Source: Thiocapsa sp. (GTDB lineage Bacteria; Pseudomonadota; Gammaproteobacteria; Chromatiales; Chromatiaceae). From it: 34,530 nucleotides of DNA. Each line of letters opens with the position of its first letter. Positions within the stretch are counted from its first letter, which is position 1. The stretch is taken from the NCBI RefSeq assembly GCF_011390875.1, contig NZ_JAABRP010000025.1:1-34530 (forward strand). The letters run 5' to 3'. The position numbers and the translations under genes were made by a program. This document shows, in pieces, positions 1 through 7,040 of this stretch. A model generated the notes under the pieces. That model searched no databases, was not told the origin of the DNA, and saw only the letters and a list, made by a program, of their open reading frames with translations.

Positions 1-551
1 ACCGCGCTGACGGTGAAGACAGCTGCGGCGAGCAGAAATCCGATTCCGAAGAAGAAGGTCATGACGACGGGGTCGAATTGCCCGGACAGGATGCCGACGT
101 AGCCCTCGATGCTCGGCGAGACCGTATTGAACTGGACCGCGAAAAGCAGGGCCGAGAGTCGCACCCAGGCCGCGGCGATCAGCCCGAGAAAGAGGGCGAA
201 GAGACTGAGGTTGGTGCGTCGCTCCCAGACGAGCTCAAAACCGGCACGGATACTGACTGGTTCGCCGGCCTCCCGTTGACGCGCTGCGACATAAAGCCCC
301 GCCGCGAGGAAGGGGCCCAGCAGGAGAAGGCCCGTGAAGAAGGCGATCGTAAACCAGGGCAGGGCCCAAGTCAGGGTCATGGTGAACCAGCAGGCAAGGG
401 TGAAGAGCGTGCCGTACAGGAGACTGCTCCGGGGAGCAGCGGCGAAGGTGCGAACGCCCGCGGCAAGCCAGTCGAGCGGCTCCGCGACGTCGACCTGGTG
501 GATCGAGGGTACGGTTTCCGCAAAGGAGGGGTGAGCGGTTTGCGTTTTCAT
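1..551 (-). CDS. DUF2189-family integral membrane protein, C-terminus off the window
   Basis: This gene is absent from the ORF track because it runs off the left edge. Reading the minus strand from ATG at 551 gives an open frame to base 1 starting MKTQTAHPSFAETVPSIHQV. An amphipathic N-terminal stretch is followed by hydrophobic segments (LLYGTLFTLACWFTMTL, ITAFFTGLLLLGPFLAAGLY-like, LFALFLGLIAAAWV, VMTFFFGIGFLLAAAVF). The pattern of short soluble head, paired membrane spans and an R-Q/E-R-loop between them matches DUF2189 cytoplasmic-membrane proteins. An AGGA-like site lies about 9 bases before the ATG. The function of the family is unknown. About 183 codons are visible and the stop lies outside. 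The 157-aa ORF in the track over this stretch is a shadow frame. Confidence 0.75.
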   Translation of the reverse strand, partial: MKTQTAHPSFAETVPSIHQVDVAEPLDWLAAGVRTFAAAPRSSLLYGTLFTLACWFTMTLTWALPWFTIAFFTGLLLLGPFLAAGLYVAARQREAGEPVSIRAGFELVWERRTNLSLFALFLGLIAAAWVRLSALLFAVQFNTVSPSIEGYVGILSGQFDPVVMTFFFGIGFLLAAAVFTVSA

Positions 552-802
552 GGGTGAAGGTCCTCGTTTCTGATGGGCTCTGAAGCCGAGTGTCCTTCCA
601 ATTCCGACGACGTCCTTGGCGATCCGATCCGCGACCGCGTTCAAAGTTCACCTGAGCCGAGTCGAATCCGTGCGCAGCGCGTTGCCGTGCCGAGCGTCGC
701 CTGTTCATTCAGCCCCCGCACGATTCCGAGCGTGAAGACGATGAAAGCGCGACCGCGGAAAACGCCGCCGTAGGCGGAGGACAGCGTACCCTCAAGCCGC
801 GT
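552..802. other. Intergenic stretch without a supportable gene
   Basis: About 250 bases between the divergent DUF2189 gene and the FecCD remnant. I see only short arginine/serine-rich frames typical of GC-rich non-coding DNA. The right part may hold further decayed permease sequence, but I cannot align it to anything. Confidence 0.4.
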
Positions 803-988
803 TTCGTCGGCGCGACCGGCCTCACGCCGATCGCCTCTGAACGGCGGGGTCCGAGCCTGGTAAGGCTTCTTGCCGCCGACACGCTGGGGCGCCTCGCGAT
901 CGCACCTGCCATGCTCCCGGTCGGAGCCGTCACCGCCTTGGTCGGGGCCCCTATCCTGCTCGTCTTGCTATTGCGCGGGCAGCGTTGA
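803..988 (+). pseudogene. Remnant of a FecCD-type iron/siderophore ABC permease (C-terminal end)
   Basis: In the frame ending with TGA at 986-988 the translation reads FVGATGLTPIA, then RLLAADTLGRLAIAPAMLPVG and AVTALVGAPILLVLLLRGQR. These match the last two conserved blocks of FecCD/BtuC-type permeases (FVGLxxPH... and ADTLARtllaPaElPVGvVTAllGAPfFlwLLlR). About 20 residues that normally lie between the blocks are missing, and the rest of the roughly 330-residue protein is absent, so this is a decayed fragment. Such permeases move Fe(III)-siderophore or cobalamin complexes through the inner membrane. The ATPase remnant follows at once, in the usual gene order. Confidence 0.65.
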
Positions 989-991
989 GCC

Positions 992-1103
992 GTGCTGGCG
1001 ATCGAGGCGCTTCACTTCTGCTATTCGGGCGCGCCGGTCTTGTCCGGGCTTTCGGCGCAGGCCCCGCCCGGGGTCCTGATGGCCGTGCTCGTACCGAACG
1101 GGG
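992..1103 (+). pseudogene. Remnant of a FecE-type ABC transporter ATPase (N-terminal end)
   Basis: The frame from ATG 992 gives MLAIEALHFCYSGAPVLSGL and then a short run to VPNG. This is the start of an iron-siderophore ABC ATPase (HFxYxGxPVLxGLSxxxxPGxLxALLGPNGAGKSTLL). Homology stops inside the Walker A motif: VPNG is followed by DGDRPRG instead of AGKST, so the P-loop is destroyed and the remaining 200 or more residues are gone. The sequence then passes straight into the membrane-protein frame that starts at 1104. The gene sits 3 bases after the permease stop, as in an intact fecCD-fecE operon. Confidence 0.65.
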
Positions 1104-1665
1104 ATGGTGATCGCCCACGAGGGTTTGTTCCGGCTTCAATTGGGCCTGGGTGTCGCCTTGGCGCTGTCCGTGATCCTCGGTCTGACCGGGATTCACCGCG
1201 GGGTCATCCTCTGGGCGGGCCTGGTCTTCTTCTCGCTCGCCAGCATCGCCGTCATCGGCTTCCCAGACCTCTGGACCATTCGTCACATGGGGGTGCTCGC
1301 CGCCGGGATGCTCGCGACCGCCACCTGGTTCAGCGTGCTGATCCGCAAGCCCTTCACGCTTGACTATGCCCGCGCCCACACGGACCGGTCGCTCTGGTCG
1401 CGGCGGTGGCGGCGGGAACGACCCGGTATTTCTGCGCACGAACTTCATCCTCACCTCGGTCTGGGGCACGATCTTTACGCTCAACGCCCTGCTGGCCTTC
1501 GGCAAGATCGAATCCGTCCTGCTCCAGCCCTGGCAGTACGAGACCATCAGCTATGTGCTGCTGGTCTGTGGCGCGATCCTGACCACCTGGTATCCGAATT
1601 GGGTCAGGTCCCGCGCGACGCGCACCGCGCCTGTGCGGGGGAGTGAGGAGTCCGTTCGACCATGA
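1104..1665 (+). pseudogene. Small integral membrane protein, frameshifted
   Basis: Two overlapping frames form one protein. The first (from 1104) has hydrophobic spans LGLGVALALSVILGL, ILWAGLVFFSLASIAVIGF and MGVLAAGMLATATWFSVLI, then KPFTLDYARAHTDRSLW. The second (about 1420-1665) continues with NDPVFLRTNFILTSVWGTIF, LNALLAF and ISYVLLVCGAILTTWYPNWV. The join falls in a GGCGGTGGCGGCGG run at about 1400-1415, a likely slippage or error site. The KPFTLxYAR block and the five or so spans fit a small family of bacterial membrane proteins of unknown function. The N-terminus may itself be truncated, because it begins exactly where the ATPase remnant breaks off. It ends 3 bases into the following dehydrogenase. 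Confidence 0.55.
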
Positions 1666-2394
1666 CTGTTCCCCTCGCCCTCATCACCGGCGGTGCGCAA
1701 GGCATCGGGCGCGCCCTGACGCAGTCGTTCCTGGCCGAGGCGTGGCGGGTGGTGGTGCTCGACCGCGATGCCGATGCCCTCGACGAGCTGACTGCCGAGC
1801 AGGGGAGTCCCTTCCTACTCGGGCTGGCGGCCCGACGTGGGTGAGTGGACGGCGGTCGCTGCTGCCTTCGCCGCGCTCCAGGCGTGGCAGGAACGGGCGG
1901 GCGAGCCTGCCGGTCTGAACCTGCTGGTGAACAACGCCGGTCTCGCCGACCCGGTGAGCGGCCCGCTTGAAGCGCTGTCGCTCGCGGGGTGGCGGCGCTG
2001 GCTGGACGGTCACCTGACCGGGGCCTTCCTCTGCACCCGCTCGGCGATTCCGGGGCTGCGCGTTCGCCGGGGCGCCATCGTCAACATCGCCTCGACCAAG
2101 GGCGGGCTACTGGCCTTCACCCATGCCGCGGCGATCAGTCTCGGGCCGCTGATCCGCGTCAATGCGGTCAGCCCCGGCTGGATCGAGACGGGACCCCTCC
2201 AGAAGTCGGCCCACCGGCGCGCTCCGGACCAACGCCCGATCGATCAGGCCCAACATGCGGTCGGACGGGTGGGCGATCCTGCCGATATCGTGGCGGCGGT
2301 CCGCTTCCTTGGCAGCCCGAGTGCAGGGTTCATCACCGGCCAGAACCTGGTCGTCGATGGCGGTATGACCCGCACCATGATCTATGCGGAGTGA
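1662..2394 (+). pseudogene. Short-chain dehydrogenase/reductase (SDR), inactivated
   Basis: The N-terminal frame (1662-1844) carries the NAD(P)-binding motif TGGAQGIG. The second frame (from about 1837) carries NNAGLADP, the serine region AIVNIAS, and the C-terminal IRVNAVSPGWIETG and NLVVDGGMTRTM. Two lesions are visible. A frameshift near 1830 separates the frames (GWRPDVGEWTAV is the expected continuation). In addition, NIAS runs directly into TKGGLLAFTHAAAISL, whereas the family has about 15 more residues ending YxASKGG, so the catalytic Tyr of the YxxxK motif is deleted while its Lys remains. The product could fold at best as a dead Rossmann protein. The substrate is unknown. Confidence 0.75.
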
Positions 2395-2738
2395 GGTAGC
2401 GGCGGTGCGTGGGTCACCTCAGCCGCCCTCGGGCGACGGATTGGTCTACCCTCCAAGTTACCAGGTCCGCAGTCCGGGGTAAGCCGTGCTTGTCAGAGCG
2501 ACCGCCGGCTCTACGAGGCCGCCAAGAAATCACTGGATTGGATCGGCGTTGTAACGCGGGTCCTTGGGGTCGGTGGTCTCGATCGGCGAGGTCGGCTTAT
2601 CCGAAGGCGGTGCCTCGATGGAGATCGGCTCGGCGCCAGGCACCTGGCTTTGCGGGGCGCCTTTTTCGCTCGCCGTGACCGCACCAACCTACGCGAGAAC
2701 GCAGCGTTGCCAAACCGCACCGGCCCTTTTCAAAATGA
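2395..2738. other. Intergenic region upstream of prkB
   Basis: About 340 bases between the broken SDR and the prkB promoter. Apart from the possible minus-strand remnant listed at 2530-2680, I see no gene here. Confidence 0.4.
2530..2680 (-). pseudogene. Possible C-terminal remnant of a hydrophilic protein
   Basis: On the minus strand an open frame ends at 2530 and reads APQSQVPGAEPISIEAPPSD and then KPTSPIETTDPKDPRYNADP. The Pro/Glu/Asp/Thr-rich composition looks like a real secreted or lipoprotein tail rather than the arginine-rich text of shadow frames. An in-frame TAG lies upstream near 2694, and no start codon with a ribosome site is evident. I do not recognise the family. It may be a truncated gene or chance. 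Confidence 0.25.
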
Positions 2739-2767
2739 TTGACCATTACAATAACGTGCATTATCAG
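2739..2767 (+). promoter_or_regulatory. Predicted sigma-70 promoter of prkB with an internal palindrome
   Basis: TTGACC (2739-2744), a 17-base spacer and TATCAG (2762-2767) lie about 40 bases before the prkB ATG in an AT-rich island. The spacer and -10 contain ATAACGTGCATTAT, an inverted repeat (ATAA-N6-TTAT) that overlaps the polymerase site and could bind a regulator such as a LysR-type CbbR. The match is by eye only. Confidence 0.5.
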
Positions 2768-2805
2768 GGCGAGGACACAGATCGATTCGAGATTTCGAGG
2801 GCACG

Positions 2806-3693
2806 ATGTCGAGGAAACATCCCATCATTGCGGTGACCGGCTCCTCCGGCGCCGGTACCAGCACGGTCAAGAATGCGCTGGAACACATCTTCAAGCGTGT
2901 CGGTGCGAGGGCGGCCTTTATCGAGGGAGACAGCTTCCACCGCTACGACCGCGCAACCATGAAGGAGGAGCTGGCTCGCGCCAAGGAGAGCGGCAGCAAC
3001 CTGAGCCACTTCGGCCCCGAGGGGAATCTGTTCGACAAGCAGCTGGAGCTGTTTCGGAGCTACGGCCAAACCGGCACCGGGTTGCGCCGGTTCTACGTGC
3101 ACAACGAGGAGGAGGCGGCACGCCACGAGTGCGAACCGGGCACGTTCACGGAATGGGATCCGATCCCGCCGGATACCGACCTGCTGTTCTACGAGGGGCT
3201 GCACGGCGGAGTCGTGGATGGCGACATCGACCTGGCGGCGGAGGCAGACTTGCTGATCGGCGTGTGCCCGACCATCAACCTGGAGTGGGTGCAGAAGATT
3301 CATCGAGATACCCGCGAGCGCGGCTACAAGCCCGACGATGTCAAGGACGTGATCTATCGGCGCATGTACGACTACATGCACTACATCCTGCCGCAGTTCT
3401 CCAAGACACACATCAATTTTCAGCGCATTCCGGTGACGGATACCTCAAACCCGTTTTGCGTGTCACACATTCCGACCGCCGAGGAGAGCCTGGTGCTGAT
3501 CCATTTCCTCAAGCCCAAGCCGAGCGTCGACTACAAGATCAAACTCAAGGGGCTCATCGACGGTTCGATGATCACCGGCTTCAACACCCTGGTGATCCCC
3601 GGCGGCAAAATGATGTATGCGATGGAGTTGATTCTGACCGAGCGAATTATGGAGTTGATGAAGCGGCGTGGGCATCTGGATGACGCTGATTGA
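2806..3693 (+). CDS. prkB: Phosphoribulokinase (Calvin cycle)
   Basis: A 295-residue cytoplasmic kinase that converts ribulose 5-phosphate and ATP to ribulose 1,5-bisphosphate, the CO2 acceptor for RuBisCO. The ATG at 2806 gives MSRKHPIIAVTGSSGAGTST, aligning residue for residue with the Rhodobacter sphaeroides enzyme start. Residues 12-19 form the P-loop. EGDSFHRYDR (40-49) contains the catalytic-base Asp42 with His45 and Arg49, Glu130 sits in FYEGLHGGVV, and INLEWVQKIHRD (157-168) carries the second conserved Asp. PQFSKTHINFQRIPVTDTSN and the length are typical of the proteobacterial octameric form. It stands alone here, without cbbLS, cbbR or other Calvin genes in the window, so its partners must lie elsewhere. 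Nothing looks degraded. Confidence 0.93.
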   Translation: MSRKHPIIAVTGSSGAGTSTVKNALEHIFKRVGARAAFIEGDSFHRYDRATMKEELARAKESGSNLSHFGPEGNLFDKQLELFRSYGQTGTGLRRFYVHNEEEAARHECEPGTFTEWDPIPPDTDLLFYEGLHGGVVDGDIDLAAEADLLIGVCPTINLEWVQKIHRDTRERGYKPDDVKDVIYRRMYDYMHYILPQFSKTHINFQRIPVTDTSNPFCVSHIPTAEESLVLIHFLKPKPSVDYKIKLKGLIDGSMITGFNTLVIPGGKMMYAMELILTERIMELMKRRGHLDDAD

Positions 3694-3799
3694 GGTCGCG
3701 CCGGTGGGAAGCGTGTTCGGCATGCCGCCACCATGCCGCCTGTTGTGAGCTACCTTTCATCGTGTCATCGAATCGTTCGGCCACTGAAGGGTCTACCCG

Positions 3800-4360
3800 A
3801 TGCTGCTCAGCCACTGCGAACCCTGTTCCACGTCGTCAGGATCCCGTCTGGCGATCCCGCTCCTGCTCGCCGGAATACTTTGCGGTCCTCGGGCTGCGGT
3901 CGGGGCGGAGGCCGCTGGACCCCCTCCGGTCGATGCCTGCGCGCTGCTGACCAAGGCGGATGTCGAGGCGGTGTATGGCTCGATTGTCGGCGAGCCCAAC
4001 GGCAAGGAGCTCGGTAGCGGGCCGTTTTGGGTGTCGATGTGCAACTACGACAACGCCCATACCGACGCGCCGATGCTCAGTGTGGGACTCTTGGTCAAGG
4101 CGCATGGCGCTGCTGACCCGACTCAAGCCTACGCCGATTACGCGGACGCGTTGCGCCGCGAGCTCGGCGACGTGGCTGTTTCCGTACCGGTCGAAGGTCT
4201 TGCCGGACCCGCCGGCTGGGATGCGGAGACTGGTCAGCTCACGGTGTTCGAGGGACCGTACCAGATCATCCTGACAGCCGCCGGGCGGTTTTCCGGAGAC
4301 CGACGGAGCTTCGGGAAGCAGATCGCGGAGCGCGTGTCGGGGCGCTTGCCCAAGCCGTAG
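3800..4360 (+). CDS. Exported hypothetical protein (DACALLT-type)
   Basis: A 186-residue protein with an apparent Sec signal: a hydrophobic segment LAIPLLLAGILCG at about residues 17-29, then AAVGAEA as the probable cleavage zone. The mature part opens with VDACALLTKADVEAVYG, a Cys-x3-LT-x2-(D/E)-(V/A) block seen in many small exported proteins of unknown function. A second Cys in VSMCNYDNAH suggests a periplasmic disulfide. The rest alternates charged and beta-like segments (LSVGLLVKAHG, LTVFEGPYQIILTAAGR). A GAAGGG site precedes the ATG by 8 bases, supporting this start. It lies 106 bases after prkB on the same strand, but nothing ties it to carbon fixation. Confidence 0.7.
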   Translation: MLLSHCEPCSTSSGSRLAIPLLLAGILCGPRAAVGAEAAGPPPVDACALLTKADVEAVYGSIVGEPNGKELGSGPFWVSMCNYDNAHTDAPMLSVGLLVKAHGAADPTQAYADYADALRRELGDVAVSVPVEGLAGPAGWDAETGQLTVFEGPYQIILTAAGRFSGDRRSFGKQIAERVSGRLPKP

Positions 4361-4400
4361 CAGACGGGCGCGTCGACCGGTGAACCACATCCGATGCCCG

Positions 4401-4790
4401 TTATGATGCCGTCTGATCCTTGGGGTAAGGATCTCGCGCTTCGGCCCAGAGTCGTATCTCGCCATCGACGACTCTGATCTTATAGTCGCCGATCAACCGG
4501 TCGTCCGCGGCGAAGCGGCGTGATCGTTTGCGCTCGACCAACGCCTTGACGAGGATCACCGAGGCAAGGCTCGAGCGCGCCGGATCGAGCAAGGCGTCGA
4601 GGAGATCTGTCCTGCCGACGAAATCGGCGAAGACCACGGCATTCCAGGTCGCCCAGCAGACCCTTATCAGGGTCTCGCTTTCGGGGTCTGCCGGCGACAG
4701 GCCCATAGGATCGAGGGTGGGGGTCACAAACGCCAGGAAGGTGGCGGAGATCTTCTTCTGCTTGGTGTTTTTTCGCTTGAGCAAGGACAT
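4401..4790 (-). CDS. Conserved hypothetical protein (WNAVVFAD / RLIGDY type)
   Basis: The 180-residue ORF in the track is over-extended: the 51 residues before MSLLKRKNTKQKK have shadow composition. I place the start at 4790, giving 129 residues. The protein has a basic N-terminus, SATFLAFVTPTLDPMGLSPA, then VCWATWNAVVFADFVGRTDLL, VERKRSRRFAADDRLIGDY and a C-terminal EIRLWAEARDPYPK. I recall similar unnamed bacterial proteins ending in RAEARDPY, but no function is known to me. No good ribosome site precedes the start. It is convergent with the exported-protein gene, 40 bases away. Confidence 0.6.
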   Translation of the reverse strand: MSLLKRKNTKQKKISATFLAFVTPTLDPMGLSPADPESETLIRVCWATWNAVVFADFVGRTDLLDALLDPARSSLASVILVKALVERKRSRRFAADDRLIGDYKIRVVDGEIRLWAEARDPYPKDQTAS

Positions 4791-5053
4791 AGGTGTCGGT
4801 GGTCGGATCACGTCGGGATAGAGTGGACAGGACTCGGCATCGCCCTCCGTCGCGACGCTCTCGGGTGGCGTGCGCCGAGCTCGGTTGCCGATGGATCGCG
4901 GCAGTATCGCGCACGAGCATTGAGGTTGCACCAACGTGGGCACTGCGAGGGCATCCCGTGGTCGCGTCCATCCTTCTCCGCAGCCGACCAGGCCGAGTGC
5001 GCCCGTGTGGGCATTTCCGGCGGATTCGCTACGGCGAGGGGCTCACCGAGAGT
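4791..5053. other. Intergenic stretch without a supportable gene
   Basis: Overlapping arginine-rich frames exist on both strands, but none has coherent composition or a ribosome site. Part may be degraded sequence belonging to the duplicated 3' fragment that follows. Confidence 0.35.
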
Positions 5054-5149
5054 CGGCTGGGGTGGATACAGCCGGTGTTGGTCAATGCGGGGGAGTTGAC
5101 CCGGGCGGGCTCGGCGGGGGTGAAGACGAAGCCGTATGTGGTGCGGTAG
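5054..5149 (+). pseudogene. Truncated second copy of the C-terminus of the gene at 5271
   Basis: The plus frame ending at TAG 5147-5149 reads RLGWIQPVLVNAGEL and then TRAGSAGVKTKPYVVR. The same C-terminal block recurs downstream at 6274-6369 as RLGWIQPVLVNADEL and VGAGAAGVTTTPYVVR. By my hand alignment 24 of the 30 residues after Arg are identical, and about 15 of 96 bases differ. Only this tail survives here, and what precedes it does not align to the downstream gene. This is best explained as the relic of a tandem paralogue whose 5' part was deleted. Confidence 0.65.
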
Positions 5150-5270
5150 GGATTCCCCGCAGGATAGGATCCAGCTCAAGCGCAGGTCATGATTCACCGG
5201 ATCACGCATGGCGTTACAGCAAGGGGCACCGTCCGCGGCTTGCCCACCGCAGCCCGAGGGTAGGATCAGC

Positions 5271-6314
5271 ATGAGCATTGGACAGAACACGCTGGATTGG
5301 CTGCGAACCGAGCTGTTCCAGGTCGAAGCGGCCTGGTCGGAGGAGACCGCGCGCGGGTTCCGCTGGTGGCCGCATCAGCAGGCGCAGACGCTGGAGGTCA
5401 TCGGCCGGGACGCCGGGCCGGACGGCGCGCCGGCGGCTCTGTTGCTGGTGCGCACCGAACTGCTGCGCGACCTGGATCTTGGCGAGGAGGTCTTGGCAGT
5501 GCTGCAGGGGGTCACGCTGCGCACGGCGGGGATGGCCGGCCCGGTCTATGACCCGGCACGCCGCACACTGGACCTCTGCACGCTGGTGCGGGTGTATGCC
5601 GACATCGACGGCTGGATGCGGCGTCTGATCGGCCTGGCCGCCATGCTGCAGATCCGTGATGCCGATCGTGGCGCGTCGGCCATTGCCGAGACGGTTGGTG
5701 CGGCGCCCGCCCGGAGTAGCCATCCCGAGCGGGGTTTGCGCGCGGAGCTGGATGACCTGATCGCCGAGGCCCTGCTGCGGCTCGATACCGAGGGCCGGGC
5801 GGCGTCGCGGTGGCCGGGCGCGGATCTGGCGCGGTTCGCCGAGTCCTATCTGGATCAGCCCCCTGCCCTCTTGGGATCCGGAGACGCGACGGGCTTCACG
5901 GTGGAGTTCCCCCACGGCAAGCGGGCCTCCTCGCTCTGCGAGGTCGCCACGGATCAGACCCACCCCTGGTATGGCCACGGCCTTGCGTTGCGGCAGCGGT
6001 TCCCTGTGCTGGTGACATCGGACGTGGAGGGTCGGCACTTGGCGCTTGAGCTGAATGCTCGCGCCCTGAGCGAGGCCCCGATGGGCTACGGTTTCGGCAG
6101 CTTCGGCTATGAGGAGGGGACGCTTGCGTTCCAGGCGTTCTTCCCGAACACGGCCTATCAGCCGGGGTTGGTGACGAATCTCTATCTGTCGTGCGCCGAG
6201 CGGGCGCGGATGCTGTCGGTGCTGCTGACCGCGGTGGATTGGACGGAGGAGTCGTTCGATCCCGGGCGGTCGGCGGCTGGGTTGGATTCAGCCGGTGTTG
6301 GTGAACGCGGATGA
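5271..6314 (+). CDS. Conserved hypothetical protein with frameshifted C-terminus
   Basis: The start is placed at ATG 5271 (MSIGQNTLDWLRTELF), with TAGGA five bases upstream; the 21 earlier residues in the track are not protein-like. The acidic, soluble protein contains LVRTELLRDLDLGEEVLAVL, a mixed alpha/beta middle, EFPHGKRASSLCEVATDQTH and NLYLSCAERARMLSVLL. At about 6262-6273 the frame shifts: the sensible ending RLGWIQPVLVNADEL...TTTPYVVR lies in the next frame and stops at 6369, while the annotated frame ends in a nonsense tail at 6314. The shift sits in a GC-rich CCCGGGCGGTCGGCGG run, so a sequencing error or a recent mutation are both possible. I do not recognise the family. There is no signal peptide or membrane span. 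It may be first in a run with the next two genes. Confidence 0.6.
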   Translation: MSIGQNTLDWLRTELFQVEAAWSEETARGFRWWPHQQAQTLEVIGRDAGPDGAPAALLLVRTELLRDLDLGEEVLAVLQGVTLRTAGMAGPVYDPARRTLDLCTLVRVYADIDGWMRRLIGLAAMLQIRDADRGASAIAETVGAAPARSSHPERGLRAELDDLIAEALLRLDTEGRAASRWPGADLARFAESYLDQPPALLGSGDATGFTVEFPHGKRASSLCEVATDQTHPWYGHGLALRQRFPVLVTSDVEGRHLALELNARALSEAPMGYGFGSFGYEEGTLAFQAFFPNTAYQPGLVTNLYLSCAERARMLSVLLTAVDWTEESFDPGRSAAGLDSAGVGERG

Positions 6315-6419
6315 GTTGGTCGGAGCGGGCGCGGCCGGGGTGACGACGACGCCGTATGTAGTGAGGTAGGCACGGCGGCACCGGATCGAATCAGGCGGTT
6401 CATTCATCGGGAGATGACG

Positions 6420-7040
6420 ATGGCGCTGACCACTCCAGCAGAGTCCTTTGCCGAGGCGCAGGCCGCGATGACCAACGGCGATTGGGATGGCTTCTTCGCC
6501 ACGCTGGATCGCGATGATCTGATGAAGATCGCCGCGAACGGAGTGAATCGCCTGGTCGGCCAGGGTCCGAGCGGCGCAGCTATTCTCCGCGACCTCGGTG
6601 CCGAGCATTCGATCAACGCGGAGATGGTCGCCGAGCTGATTGCCGGCGTGGAGCGCATCGTATCCTCGGCCCGTGCCGCACCGTCCGCAGATCACCGGGC
6701 GATCGTCGGTGGGTACGAAGATTTGCTTAAGCGGATGCTGAAAGGAATCGCCGATCCGGGGCGGTTTGCGGCGGCGTTGGAGAGGACGTTTCGCGCGGCC
6801 GGTTCCGGCGGCTCGGTCTCGTCGTCCCTTTTCGTCGGCGAGCGCCTGGAGGGGGTCGAGATCGACGGCAACCGAGCATGGGGCACCCGACGTCTCGCCG
6901 GTGGCGAGGTCGAGGACATCGGGTTCGCCAAGCGCCGTGGCGGCTGGTTCATCCGGTTATTGGCCCGTCGACCACGCGCGAGGGGCCTGAGGCCCGGCGG
7001 CGAGACGCAGTCGCCTCGCTCCGAGGACCTCGACACATGA
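6420..7040 (+). CDS. Hypothetical protein, possibly SnoaL/NTF2-like
   Basis: The start is chosen at ATG 6420 (MALTTPAESFAEAQAAMTNG) because GGGAG at 6409-6413 is correctly spaced for it and too close to ATG 6414; this gives 206 residues. Helical N-terminal text (AAMTNGDWDGFFATLDRDDL) is followed by a helical middle and a beta-rich end, SLFVGERLEGVEIDGNRAWG, TRRLAGGEVEDIGFAKRRGG, WFIRLL. Work-per-dose phrases like DWDGFFATLD together with a terminal beta sheet suggest an NTF2/SnoaL-like fold. This is inference, with no catalytic residues to point to. The stop overlaps the next start (ATGA), so the two are translationally coupled. The extreme C-terminus (RRPRARGLRPGG) is low-complexity. Confidence 0.55.
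   Translation: MALTTPAESFAEAQAAMTNGDWDGFFATLDRDDLMKIAANGVNRLVGQGPSGAAILRDLGAEHSINAEMVAELIAGVERIVSSARAAPSADHRAIVGGYEDLLKRMLKGIADPGRFAAALERTFRAAGSGGSVSSSLFVGERLEGVEIDGNRAWGTRRLAGGEVEDIGFAKRRGGWFIRLLARRPRARGLRPGGETQSPRSEDLDT

Noticed and set aside
235-708. 157-residue minus-strand ORF
   Set aside because: It reads the DUF2189 gene in the wrong frame; the correct frame starts at 551 and runs off the window.
3705-3740. Hairpin GGCATG...CATGCC after prkB as a terminator
   Set aside because: Only a 6-bp stem and no T-run follows, so it is not convincing.
4808-5290. 160-residue minus-strand ORF
   Set aside because: Composition is shadow-like, there is no ribosome site, and it overlaps the duplicated tail fragment that is meaningful on the plus strand.
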